From Stutzerimonas stutzeri RCH2 (lineage in GTDB: Bacteria; Pseudomonadota; Gammaproteobacteria; Pseudomonadales; Pseudomonadaceae), in assembly GCF_000327065.1 (NCBI RefSeq), contig NC_019936.1, positions 1,984,001-2,048,000 of the forward strand: a stretch of 64,000 bases of DNA, given 5' to 3'. Of the stretch, positions 36,371 through 44,820 are shown piece after piece (position 1 is the first letter of the stretch; every line of letters starts with the position of its first letter). The notes beneath the pieces are model-generated. The model searched no databases and was not told where the DNA came from. It worked only from the letters and a program-made list of their open reading frames with translations. Made by a program: the position numbers and the translations under genes.

Positions 36371-37327
36371 TCATCCTCTCTTGAAACCGCTCTGAAGTGC
36401 CTGGTCCCAGGGAGGGACCGGGCCGAAGCGGTTCTTCAGAAACTCCAGCAGCAAGCGACTGCGCGAGTCAGCCTCTCGGGTCAGACGCAGCGCGTAGATG
36501 CCGCTGGCTTCCGGTTGCGGTAACCCCCCTTCGCAGAACAACGGCAGCAGCTCGCCGCGCAACAGCTGATCGCTGATCAGCCAGGTTGGCAGGTGCGCGA
36601 TGCCGAGCCCGGCCAGCGTGCCGGTCAGCAGTGCCTCGGCGTTGTTCGCCACCATGCGCATTCGGCCCGGCCGCAGCAGCTGTGGCCGACCGCCACGCTC
36701 GAACCGCCAGGCGTGGGGCGGCGCCAGCGCATCCCAGTCCAGCCCGTCATGCTCGGGGAGTTCTTCCGGTTGCAGCGGCACCCCGCGACGTTCCAGATAG
36801 GCCGGGCTGGCACAGACGATGCGCACCATCGGCGCCAGCGGCGTGGCGACCAGCCGCGTGTCGGCGAGCGGGCCGATACGCAGAACCAGATCTACCTCAC
36901 CCAGGTGCTCGCCGTGCAGATCGACGAAGCTGTCGATCAGCCGCAGCTGGATGTCCACCCCGGGATAGGCCTGGAGAAACTCGGCCAGTGCCGGGGCCAG
37001 GTGGCGACGCCCGAACGGCGCTGGCGCGTCGATTCGAATGCGACCCTCCGGCGCGCTGTCCAGCGAGGCAGCCTCCGCGCGCGCCAGGTGCAGTTCCTGG
37101 ACGATCCGCCGTGCACGCTCGGCAAATGCCAGCGCGGCCGGCATTGGGCGAACGGCATGGGTAGTGCGGCTGAACAGCTGGCAGCCAAGGGCTTGTTCCA
37201 GCGCATCGATACGTCGAGCGACTGCCGATGGCGTCAGACCATGGCGGCGCGCCGCGGCCGAAAAGCTGCCGGTATCGAGTACGTCGATGAACAGGTTCAG
37301 CTGGGCGGAGAGGGCATCGGGCAGCAT
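36371..37327 (-). CDS. LysR-family transcriptional regulator
   Basis: A 318-residue regulator. The N-terminal helix-turn-helix reads LFIDVLDTGSFSAAARRHGL and TPSAVARRIDALEQALGCQL. The effector-binding domain (about 90-300) has VRIVCASPAYLERRGVP and LLTGTLAGLGIAHLPTWLIS. The start at 37327 gives a standard LysR length; an upstream in-frame ATG adds 30 atypical residues. Its divergent neighbour, a TauE/SafE exporter 108 bases away, is the probable target. Confidence 0.88.
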   Translation of the reverse strand: MLPDALSAQLNLFIDVLDTGSFSAAARRHGLTPSAVARRIDALEQALGCQLFSRTTHAVRPMPAALAFAERARRIVQELHLARAEAASLDSAPEGRIRIDAPAPFGRRHLAPALAEFLQAYPGVDIQLRLIDSFVDLHGEHLGEVDLVLRIGPLADTRLVATPLAPMVRIVCASPAYLERRGVPLQPEELPEHDGLDWDALAPPHAWRFERGGRPQLLRPGRMRMVANNAEALLTGTLAGLGIAHLPTWLISDQLLRGELLPLFCEGGLPQPEASGIYALRLTREADSRSRLLLEFLKNRFGPVPPWDQALQSGFKRG

Positions 37328-37435
37328 TCGATTCTCGCTTTTGCGGTTTTCGCAAAGCCATTGTGCTTGGCTATGCGTACCGGTGCCAGCCATGGCGGCG
37401 TAGCATAAGCGCCTCATTGACGTTGGAGCGGACGA

Positions 37436-38188
37436 ATGTTGCTGGATATCGGACTGAACGTGCTGCTGGGACTGGCATTAGGCACCCTCGGCGGGTTGTT
37501 CGGTATCGGTGGTGGATTGATCGCGATTCCCGTGCTGGGTGTGCTGTTTGGCCTGGACCAGCAACTGGCGCAGGGCACCGCACTGGTGATGGTCGTGCCC
37601 AACGTCCTGCTCGCCATCTGGCGCTACCACCAGCGTAATCGCATCGACTGGCGCAATGCCGTTGCGCTGGGCAGCACCAGTTTTCTCTTTGCGATCCTCG
37701 GCGCGGCCGTTGCGGTGTCGTTGGATGCCGGACGCATGCGCATGGCGTTCGTCGGCTTCCTGCTGGCATTGGCCGCATACACCTTGCTGCGCGTGTTTCT
37801 GCGTCCGACGCCGGGTAACGGTCAGCTGCGCCATTCCTGGCCCTGGCTCAGTCTGCTCGGTGCAGGTGCCGGCGCAGCTGGCGGCCTGTTCGGCGTGGGG
37901 GGGGCGGTCATCGCCACGCCGATTCTGACCAGCGTATTCGGCGCCTCGCAGGTGGTCGCCCAGGGGCTCTCGCTAGCATTGGCAGCGCCAAGTACCGGCG
38001 TCACGCTGGTCACCTATGCGCTGCACGGCCAGGTCAACTGGCTGCTGGGGATTCCGCTGGCGGCCGGTGGGCTGCTCAGCATCAGCCTTGGCGTCAGGCT
38101 TGCGCATGCTTTGCCTGAGCGGTTGTTGCGGTTGCTGTTCAGCCTGTTTCTGGTGGCCAGCGCCGTGCTGCTGGCCCTGGAAAGCTGA
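37436..38188 (+). CDS. TauE/SafE-family sulfite/anion exporter
   Basis: A 250-residue membrane protein made of two homologous halves: LALGTLGGLFGIGGGLIAIP in the first and AGAAGGLFGVGGAVIATPIL in the second, the family's repeated glycine motif. Seven to eight hydrophobic helices. Family members export sulfite, sulfoacetate or other anions. Divergent from a LysR regulator and convergent with the chromate transporter gene. Confidence 0.88.
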   Translation: MLLDIGLNVLLGLALGTLGGLFGIGGGLIAIPVLGVLFGLDQQLAQGTALVMVVPNVLLAIWRYHQRNRIDWRNAVALGSTSFLFAILGAAVAVSLDAGRMRMAFVGFLLALAAYTLLRVFLRPTPGNGQLRHSWPWLSLLGAGAGAAGGLFGVGGAVIATPILTSVFGASQVVAQGLSLALAAPSTGVTLVTYALHGQVNWLLGIPLAAGGLLSISLGVRLAHALPERLLRLLFSLFLVASAVLLALES

Positions 38189-38192
38189 TCGG

Positions 38193-39413
38193 TCAAGCCA
38201 GCAGCGCGAGCGCCCAGCCGCCGAAGGCCCCGCCAACCACCACCAGCCAAGGCGGCAGCTTCCAGTACATGAGCCCGGCAAGCGCGAGGAGAGCCAGAAG
38301 GAAGTGTTCCGGTGCCTTGATCGCGCTGGTCCAGACCGGGTCGTACAGCGCGGCCAGCAGCAGGCCGACCACAGCGGCATTCACCCCAGCCAGAGCAGCC
38401 TGAGTGCGTCGATTACTGCGCAGCCTTTCCCAGAACGGCAACACCCCGATCACCAGCAGGAACGAAGGCACGAAGACTGCCGCCAGGCACAGCGCCGCGC
38501 CCAGCCAGCCACTGGGGCCGACATTCATCGAGGCACCGAGAAACGCCGCGAAGGTGAACAGCGGCCCTGGTACCGCCTGTGCAGCGCCGTAACCGGCCAG
38601 GAATGAATCGTTGTCCACCCAGCCCGCCGGCACCACCTCCGCCTGCAGCAATGGCAGTACTACGTGACCGCCGCCGAACACCAGCGCGCCGGTGCGATAG
38701 AACGCATCGACCTGGGCCAGAGCCTGGTTACCCGTGCTGCTGGCGAGCAGCGGGAGCAGGGCAAGCAGCGCGAAAAACAAAGCCAAGGCCATCAATGCCA
38801 TCCGCGTTGTCACGCTTACGGGCACCGCTACATGCGCTGCGCTGGGGACTGGACGAAAGATCAACAATCCAAGCAGACCGGCGACAAGAATGACGCCAAC
38901 CTGACTCCAGATGAAGGGAAGCAGCAACACGGCGCTAGCGGCGGCCAGGGTGATGGCTACTCGCGGCCCGTCGGTGCACAGCGTGCGCGCCATGCCCCGC
39001 ACGGCTTGAGCAACCACTGCCACGGCGACGATTTTCAGGCCTTGGAGAAAGCCATTCGGCAGTGCATCACCCCAGCGCGCGATGCCCAGCGCAAATAGCG
39101 TCAAGGCGACCGCTGAGGGCAGGGTAAATCCGGCCCAGGCGGCAAGCGAGCCCCGATAGCCCCCGCGCAGCAGGCCGATCGCCAGGCCGACCTGGCTGCT
39201 GGCTGGGCCGGGGAGAAACTGGCACAGGGCGACCAGGTCGGCGTAGCTGCGCTCGTCGAGCCAGCGGCGCTGCTGGACGAACTCGGTGCGAAAATAGCCG
39301 AGATGAGCCACCGGCCCACCAAAGGAAGTCAGGCCGAGGCGAAGAAACACCAGAAAGATGGTCCAGGCGCCGAGTCGGCTGTTTGCCGTATCGCGGTGAG
39401 ATTCGTTAGGCAT
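38193..39413 (-). CDS. chrA: Chromate transporter ChrA (long, two-domain)
   Basis: A 406-residue chromate efflux protein of the long-chain CHR family. Two homologous halves: LRLGLTSFGGPVAHLGYFR and FLPGPASSQVGLAIG in the first; LVFGGGHVVLPLLQ and AAQAVPGPLFTFAAFLG in the second. These FGGP and PGP motifs are conserved in all ChrA proteins. It exports chromate, usually giving resistance. No chrB or chrC regulator is adjacent. Confidence 0.92.
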   Translation of the reverse strand: MPNESHRDTANSRLGAWTIFLVFLRLGLTSFGGPVAHLGYFRTEFVQQRRWLDERSYADLVALCQFLPGPASSQVGLAIGLLRGGYRGSLAAWAGFTLPSAVALTLFALGIARWGDALPNGFLQGLKIVAVAVVAQAVRGMARTLCTDGPRVAITLAAASAVLLLPFIWSQVGVILVAGLLGLLIFRPVPSAAHVAVPVSVTTRMALMALALFFALLALLPLLASSTGNQALAQVDAFYRTGALVFGGGHVVLPLLQAEVVPAGWVDNDSFLAGYGAAQAVPGPLFTFAAFLGASMNVGPSGWLGAALCLAAVFVPSFLLVIGVLPFWERLRSNRRTQAALAGVNAAVVGLLLAALYDPVWTSAIKAPEHFLLALLALAGLMYWKLPPWLVVVGGAFGGWALALLA

Positions 39414-39452
39414 GCGGGTTCTGAAATGTGCAGGGATGAGTCGGGCGGCATT

Positions 39453-40433
39453 CTATCCGCTGAACATGTCAGGCTGGTGACGTTCAAGCGTCGCTGCGCC
39501 GTTGTGCGGCCAATCGTCCGCAACCAGAAAAAGCCGCTCCTGCTCGTGCCAGACGCCGTCCGTATCCGGTTCCAGCCGTGCCAGCAGTTGCGCCCGGGCC
39601 TGCGCCGGATTGCCCGCGAGCCAATCGGCATAGCGGCTTGCTTCCCACACGTCAGCAGGTGCAATGCGCGCCGGTGCCAGCCAGGCCGCACGGGCAATGG
39701 GCTGCCAGACCGAATCCGGTGTTCCTGCTGTGAAACCCGGCCAATCGGCCTGGCGCAACCACTGCCCACGCAGATGGAGTGGATTCGCGCCGCGTGGTGG
39801 CCTGCAGCCCTGGGGCCACGGCTGGAACAGATAGCCGCCTAGCCAGAAGCTGCTCTGCACGGCACGCCCGGTCAGCTCCGCCAGTACGGCCAATGTTGCC
39901 GGCTGGCTGCACAGCGGCAGCTGGTGCTCGCACAGATGGGCCAGCTTGAGATCGAGGCGGTCGTGGCTGCCCGGGCCAAGCCATTGCGCGTGCAGGCTGC
40001 CATCGCCTTGTCCGGTTCCGAGATAGAACTTCACCGCCAGCTCGAGGTGGTGCACGCCCTCGTCATCGCAGAACAGCAGGTCCAGCTCACCCAGGGTGGT
40101 GCCGTTCTGGCGAACTGGCAGATTGGCTGCAAGCAATTGAATGTCCGGCGCCTGGGACAGTGCGTACTGCCATAGGCGTTCGTAATAGAGGCCGAGCCGT
40201 CGGATGCTGTGCAGCGACAGCCAGGCTTCGAGGATGGACTGATCGGCATCCTGCTGCAGCAGCCAACCTGCCAACAACTCCGGCTCGCTGCTCCAGCGGC
40301 TTGCGTGCAATGGATGGCGCTGGCGCTGCGGCGCTTCGCTCAACAAGGGTGGCGATAGAATCGTCCAGGCAAGATCGCGCACCTGCGGATGCTGGAGACG
40401 GCGGGGGAGGTCGGCAAGACTGCGAAGGCTCAT
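39453..40433 (-). CDS. DUF1853-family protein, possible PD-(D/E)XK fold
   Basis: A 326-residue protein of the DUF1853 family. N-terminal PQVRDLAWTILSPPLL is characteristic. Around residues 110-140, GELDLLFCDDEGVHHLELA followed by VKFYLG resembles the Asp...Glu-x-Lys core of restriction-like nucleases, with ELAVK spaced a little wider than the usual ExK. A nuclease role is inference. Divergent from nadK, as in other pseudomonads. Confidence 0.83.
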   Translation of the reverse strand: MSLRSLADLPRRLQHPQVRDLAWTILSPPLLSEAPQRQRHPLHASRWSSEPELLAGWLLQQDADQSILEAWLSLHSIRRLGLYYERLWQYALSQAPDIQLLAANLPVRQNGTTLGELDLLFCDDEGVHHLELAVKFYLGTGQGDGSLHAQWLGPGSHDRLDLKLAHLCEHQLPLCSQPATLAVLAELTGRAVQSSFWLGGYLFQPWPQGCRPPRGANPLHLRGQWLRQADWPGFTAGTPDSVWQPIARAAWLAPARIAPADVWEASRYADWLAGNPAQARAQLLARLEPDTDGVWHEQERLFLVADDWPHNGAATLERHQPDMFSG

Positions 40434-40648
40434 GGGTGCAGCATAGCCGTCGGTTTGCTGATGGTCTGGCGTTTCGCCGATAATCCGCTGCCGCTGAACA
40501 CCGCCGTCGCTCAGGCGCTCTAACGCCTGTTGGTGGAATGCAGACTGGCGCAGATCGCTGATCGGTCACGTTGCCGGCGCGCTGCATGGTACTTTTCGAG
40601 CGTTGCGACTGCCCGCAACCATCCGCCCAGCCACACCAGGGAACGTCA

Positions 40649-41536
40649 ATGGAGCAATTCCGCAATATCGGCATCATCGGCCGCCTGGGTAGCTCCCAGG
40701 TGCTGGATACCATCCGCCGGCTGAAGCGATTTCTCGTCGAACGCCATCTGCATGTGATTCTCGAAGAAAACATCGCCGAGGTGTTGCCGGGCCATGGCAT
40801 GCAGACATCATCCAGGCAGCGCCTCGGCGAATCCTGCGATCTGGTGATCGTGGTTGGCGGTGACGGCAGCCTGCTCGGCGCCGCTCGCGCGATGGCCAAG
40901 CACCGGGTGCCGGTATTGGGCATCAACCGCGGCAGCCTCGGCTTTCTCACCGATATCCGTCCGGATGAGCTGGAAGAGAAGGTTGCCGAGGTGCTCAACG
41001 GCCAGTACACGCTGGAGAATCGCTTCCTGCTCGAAGCCCAGGCGCGACGCTTCGATGAGCCGATCGGCGAGGGCGATGCGCTCAACGATGTGGTGCTGCA
41101 CCCCGGCAAATCCACGCGGATGATCGAATTCGAGCTGTACATCGACGGCCAGTTCGTCTGCAGCCAGAAGGCCGACGGCCTGATCGTGGCGACGCCCACC
41201 GGCTCTACTGCCTACTCACTGTCGGCGGGTGGCCCGATCATGCATCCGCGTCTGGACGCCATCGTCGTCGTGCCCATGTACCCGCATACCTTGTCGAGCC
41301 GCCCGATCGTGGTCGATGGCAACAGCGAGCTGAAGATCGTGGTGTCGCCGAACATGCAGATCTACCCCCAGGTGTCCTGCGATGGACAGAACCATTTCAC
41401 CTGCGCGCCGGGCGACACCGTGACGGTGCGCAAGAAGCCGCAGAAGCTGCACCTGATTCACCCGCTGGATCACAACTACTACGAAGTGTGCCGGACCAAG
41501 CTGGGCTGGGGCAGTCGCCTCGGCGGGGGCGATTGA
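40649..41536 (+). CDS. nadK: NAD kinase
   Basis: A 295-residue ATP-NAD kinase producing NADP. The catalytic GGDGSLLGAARAM, GINRGSLGFLTDI, NDVVLHPG and TPTGSTAYSLSAGGPI motifs are all intact. The ATG at 40649 has AGGGA upstream; the longer frame adds cysteine-rich non-homologous residues. The stop shares one base with the next start, beginning a three-gene operon (nadK, phosphoesterase, rhomboid). Confidence 0.96.
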   Translation: MEQFRNIGIIGRLGSSQVLDTIRRLKRFLVERHLHVILEENIAEVLPGHGMQTSSRQRLGESCDLVIVVGGDGSLLGAARAMAKHRVPVLGINRGSLGFLTDIRPDELEEKVAEVLNGQYTLENRFLLEAQARRFDEPIGEGDALNDVVLHPGKSTRMIEFELYIDGQFVCSQKADGLIVATPTGSTAYSLSAGGPIMHPRLDAIVVVPMYPHTLSSRPIVVDGNSELKIVVSPNMQIYPQVSCDGQNHFTCAPGDTVTVRKKPQKLHLIHPLDHNYYEVCRTKLGWGSRLGGGD

Positions 41537-42507
41537 TGCAGCTTGATCCCGAACGCGGCTACGACCTGATCGGTGATGTGCATGGCTGCGGTCGTGCGCT
41601 GGCGCGTCTGCTGGATCAGCTGGGCTACCGCCTGCAGGGCGGGGTCTGGCGCCATTCGCGCCGACAGGTGATCTTCCTCGGCGACATCATCGACCGCGGC
41701 CCGCATATCCGCGAGGCGCTGCATCTGGTCTACGACATGGTCGATCGTGGGCAAGCCTACTGCATCATGGGTAACCACGAGTTCAATGCGCTGGGCTGGT
41801 ACATGCCGGCACCGCCGGGCAGCGGCCGCGACTTCGTGCGCGAGCATTCGCCGCGCTTCGCCCGCCTGCTGCAGGAGACGTTCGAGCAGTTCGAGCGGTA
41901 TCCGGACGAGTGGCGAGCGTTCCGCGAATGGTTCTACGAGTTGCCACTGTTCCTAGAATCCGAGCGCTTTCGCGTGGTGCATGCCTGCTGGGACAGCTGG
42001 GTGATCGCACGCCTGCGTCCGTTTCTCAACGACGCCTGCCTCAATCCGGCAATCCTGCGCGAAGCCGGCCTGCCGGGCACCTTCATCTGCCAAGCGCTGG
42101 ATCGGCTGCTGCGCGGCACCGATATGCCGCTGCCCGAGGGCATGACGCTGACCAGTGAGGAAGGTTTTGTGCGCACCTTCTTCCGCACCAAGTTCTGGGA
42201 AGAGAACCCACAGACCTATGGTGACGTGGTGTTCCAGCCCGATGGCCTGCCGGACCATGCGGCGCGCATGCCGCTGTCTGCGCAACAGAAGAATCGCCTG
42301 TTCCTCTACGGTCCGGACGAGCCGCTGTTGTTCGTCGGCCACTATTGGCGGCGTGGCCAGCCGGGGCCGCTGCGCGACAATCTGGCCTGCCTGGACTACA
42401 GCGCGGTGAAGAACGGCAAACTGGTGGCCTATCGGCTGGATCAGGAAGTCCGGCTAGACCCGGCGAAGTTCGTCTGGGTCGATGTTTGCGCGGTGTTCCG
42501 AACATGA
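41536..42507 (+). CDS. Metallophosphoesterase (PrpE/ApaH-like)
   Basis: A 323-residue calcineurin-type phosphoesterase with the complete dimetal motifs: GDVHGCGRALARLL, FLGDIIDRGPH, MGNHEFNA, and the distal His residues in VVHACWDSW and FVGHYWR. Resembles the bis(5'-nucleosyl)-tetraphosphatase PrpE group, but substrate is not determined. Its ATG overlaps the nadK stop by one base and its own stop overlaps the rhomboid start. Confidence 0.9.
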   Translation: MQLDPERGYDLIGDVHGCGRALARLLDQLGYRLQGGVWRHSRRQVIFLGDIIDRGPHIREALHLVYDMVDRGQAYCIMGNHEFNALGWYMPAPPGSGRDFVREHSPRFARLLQETFEQFERYPDEWRAFREWFYELPLFLESERFRVVHACWDSWVIARLRPFLNDACLNPAILREAGLPGTFICQALDRLLRGTDMPLPEGMTLTSEEGFVRTFFRTKFWEENPQTYGDVVFQPDGLPDHAARMPLSAQQKNRLFLYGPDEPLLFVGHYWRRGQPGPLRDNLACLDYSAVKNGKLVAYRLDQEVRLDPAKFVWVDVCAVFRT

Positions 42508-43364
42508 GTGTCGAGGTGAGCGAAGCGCTGCGCCTGCCGCTGTCGGAAGACCTCAGCGGCTTCATCGCCCTGCTGCGCCGTCTGCGGGTGCCGTGCCGGG
42601 TTTCGGAAGAGGGCGATCAACAGGTACTGCGCGTGCCGGTTGAGGTTGTCGAGCAGGTTCGTGACCTGTACGCGCGGCATCCCCATGGCGATGACAGCGT
42701 CGTCATCGAACAGCCGCGTCGCCGCGGCGGTTTCGTCGCCGCCCTGCGCGCCAGCCCGCTGACCGCGGCGGTGTTGGTCATCACCCTGGTTGTCGCGGCT
42801 ATCACCATGCTTGGTGAGAACTTCGCGACGATCCGCTGGCTGAACTTCGTCGACTTCCGTATCGACGGTGAATACGCCTACTTCGCCTCGCTGGAGCAGA
42901 CACTCGCTGCCGGACAATGGTGGCGGCTGATCACGCCGATCTTCGTGCACTTCGGCATTCTGCATCTGGCGATGAACAGCATGTGGTTCTGGGAGCTGGG
43001 GCGGCGCATCGAGGCCCTTCAGCGTGCCTGGATGCTGCTGGCGCTGACGCTGCTGTTCGGCCTGGTATCCAACTTCGCCCAGTACCTGTTCGGTGGGCCG
43101 GGCATCTTCGGTGGTCTTTCCGGCGTGCTGTACGGGTTGCTCGGGCACTGCTGGCTATATCAGAAGCTCGCCCCCAACGAGGCCTACCGGCTGCCGCCCG
43201 GCGTGGTGGTGCTGATGCTGGTTTGGCTGGTGATCTGCCTCACTGGCGTCATCGAGGTGCTCAGTTTCGGTGCGCTGGCCATCGCCAACGCGGCGCATGT
43301 CGGTGGCCTCGTCGCAGGCTGCGTGACCGGTGTGATAGGCGGCACCCTGGCGCGGCGCCGCTAG
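42504..43364 (+). CDS. Rhomboid-family intramembrane serine protease
   Basis: A 286-residue membrane protease. A soluble N-terminal domain (about 1-80) is followed by six helices. Catalytic Ser lies in GIFGGLSGVLYGLLGH and catalytic His in ANAAHVGGLVAG; the L1 loop and HFGILHLAMNSMWFWELG hold the conserved Asn and Arg. It cleaves transmembrane segments within the inner membrane; substrates unknown. Start overlaps the phosphoesterase stop (ATGA). Confidence 0.92.
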   Translation: MSVEVSEALRLPLSEDLSGFIALLRRLRVPCRVSEEGDQQVLRVPVEVVEQVRDLYARHPHGDDSVVIEQPRRRGGFVAALRASPLTAAVLVITLVVAAITMLGENFATIRWLNFVDFRIDGEYAYFASLEQTLAAGQWWRLITPIFVHFGILHLAMNSMWFWELGRRIEALQRAWMLLALTLLFGLVSNFAQYLFGGPGIFGGLSGVLYGLLGHCWLYQKLAPNEAYRLPPGVVVLMLVWLVICLTGVIEVLSFGALAIANAAHVGGLVAGCVTGVIGGTLARRR

Positions 43365-43432
43365 CAGGCTGCGCTTTTCCCTAAAGCGCCACAGCCCGGT
43401 AGAATGGCCGCTCGTTTCCCTCGGAGCTGGCC

Positions 43433-43711
43433 ATGTCGACCTTTATCCAAACCGCCGAAAACATCACCCCGGAAATCTACCAAAGCCTCAAGCAGGCCCT
43501 CGAACTCGGCAAATGGGCTGACGGCCGCAAGCTGACCCCCGAGCAGAAGGAAACCTGCATGCAGGCGGTGATCGCCTGGGAGCTGAAGAACCTCCCTGAA
43601 GAGCAGCGCACCGGTTTCATGGGCGGTCAGGAATGTGCTTCCAAGAGCAAGAAGGCCGAGCCGGCCATCGACACCAGCCTGTTCGCTCCCGCTTCGGGAA
43701 CCCGCCACTGA
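43433..43711 (+). CDS. DUF1315 (YeaC-like) protein
   Basis: A 92-residue cytoplasmic protein of the YeaC family: MTPEIY-like ENITPEIYQSLKQALELGKW, DGRKLTPEQKETCMQAVIAW and LPEEQRTGFM. Role unknown. It overlaps the next gene (DUF2797) by one base, so the two are translated together; this pairing is common in gammaproteobacteria and hints at a shared function. Confidence 0.88.
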   Translation: MSTFIQTAENITPEIYQSLKQALELGKWADGRKLTPEQKETCMQAVIAWELKNLPEEQRTGFMGGQECASKSKKAEPAIDTSLFAPASGTRH

Positions 43712-44544
43712 TGCTTGAATTGGGACGCGGTGCGCTGAGCAAGATGTCGATCCAGCTGGGCGCACCGGCGCAGTATTCCTTCCGCCTGGATGACGAACTG
43801 GTGCCGGTCAACCCGCTGATCGGCAAGACCCTGCGGCTGGAATACCTCGGCGCCATCAACTGCACCCATTGCGGTCGCAAGACCAACAAGAGCTTCAGCC
43901 AGGGGTATTGCTACCCGTGCTTCAAGAAGTTGCCGCAGTGCGATGTCTGCATCATGAGCCCGGAAAAGTGCCATCACGATTTCGGCACCTGCCGCGATCC
44001 GCAGTGGGGCATGGACTTCTGCATGACCGACCACGTGGTCTATCTGGCCAACTCGTCGGGCATCAAGGTCGGGATCACCCGCGCCACGCAGCTGCCGACG
44101 CGCTGGCTCGATCAGGGTGCCAGCCAGGCGCTGCCAATCATGCGCGTCGCCACGCGCCAGCAGTCGGGCATGGTCGAAGACCTGCTGCGCAGCCAGGTAG
44201 CGGATCGCACCAACTGGCGGGCACTGCTTAAAAGTGACGCCGAGCCGATCGACCTGATCGAAATGCGCGAGCAGATCTTCGATGCCTGCGCCGATGGCCT
44301 GCGCGACTTGCAGCAGCGCTACGGGCTGCAGGCGATCCAGCCGGTGGCCGATGCCGAGGTGCTGGAGATTCGCTATCCAGTGGAGGCCTATCCAACCAAG
44401 GTGGTCAGCCTCGATCTGGAGAAGACACCGGTGGTCGAGGGGACACTCAAGGGCATCAAGGGTCAGTATCTGATTCTCGACACTGGCGTGATCAATATTC
44501 GCAAGTTCACCGCTTATCAGGTCGCCGCCAGCACTGCTGCGTAG
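43711..44544 (+). CDS. DUF2797 protein: zinc-finger plus GIY-YIG-like domain
   Basis: A 277-residue protein of unknown role. Residues about 45-110 hold a cysteine-rich finger (INCTHCGRKTNKSFSQGYCY, PCFKKLPQCDVC, then CHHDFGTC). Next comes a stretch with a GIY-YIG nuclease look: HVVYLANSSGIKVGITRA, an Arg in LPTRWLDQGA and a Glu in QQSGMVEDLLRSQ. The remaining 110 residues look like a beta-rich domain. The ATG overlaps the DUF1315 stop. Its own stop codon lies inside an extragenic repeat. Confidence 0.85.
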   Translation: MLELGRGALSKMSIQLGAPAQYSFRLDDELVPVNPLIGKTLRLEYLGAINCTHCGRKTNKSFSQGYCYPCFKKLPQCDVCIMSPEKCHHDFGTCRDPQWGMDFCMTDHVVYLANSSGIKVGITRATQLPTRWLDQGASQALPIMRVATRQQSGMVEDLLRSQVADRTNWRALLKSDAEPIDLIEMREQIFDACADGLRDLQQRYGLQAIQPVADAEVLEIRYPVEAYPTKVVSLDLEKTPVVEGTLKGIKGQYLILDTGVINIRKFTAYQVAASTAA

Positions 44545-44703
44545 GGTGGGCTTCGGCGCAGCCTTGTCCATCGCTGGGCAGGACACAGTGAGTGCATACG
44601 GTGGATGTCAGAAGCGACATCCACCCTACGGCGCCAAGGGCTGCCGGCTCAAGGATGAGCTGTCTGGCGATCGCGTGAAAAGGCTGCGCCGTTTCCACCC
44701 TAC
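44541..44703. repeat. GTAGGGTGG extragenic repeat element
   Basis: GTAGGGTGG (44541-44549) pairs with CCACCCTAC (44621-44629). Nested inside is a perfect hairpin GGTGGATGTC/GACATCCACC (44600-44609, 44616-44625) with a six-base loop. A third CCACCCTAC occurs at 44695-44703. It fills most of the gap between DUF2797 and pepN and looks like a REP-type palindromic element. Confidence 0.65.
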
Positions 44704-44820
44704 AAGTCCGCTGCGACAGACGCTAAGCTCGAACTCATCCGCAGCCCTGCGTCAGGGCTGCAATCCATCGCACATTTTCGCTTGAAGCTAGTTGCTTGAA
44801 GCTCAGCCGACGAGGTTTCC

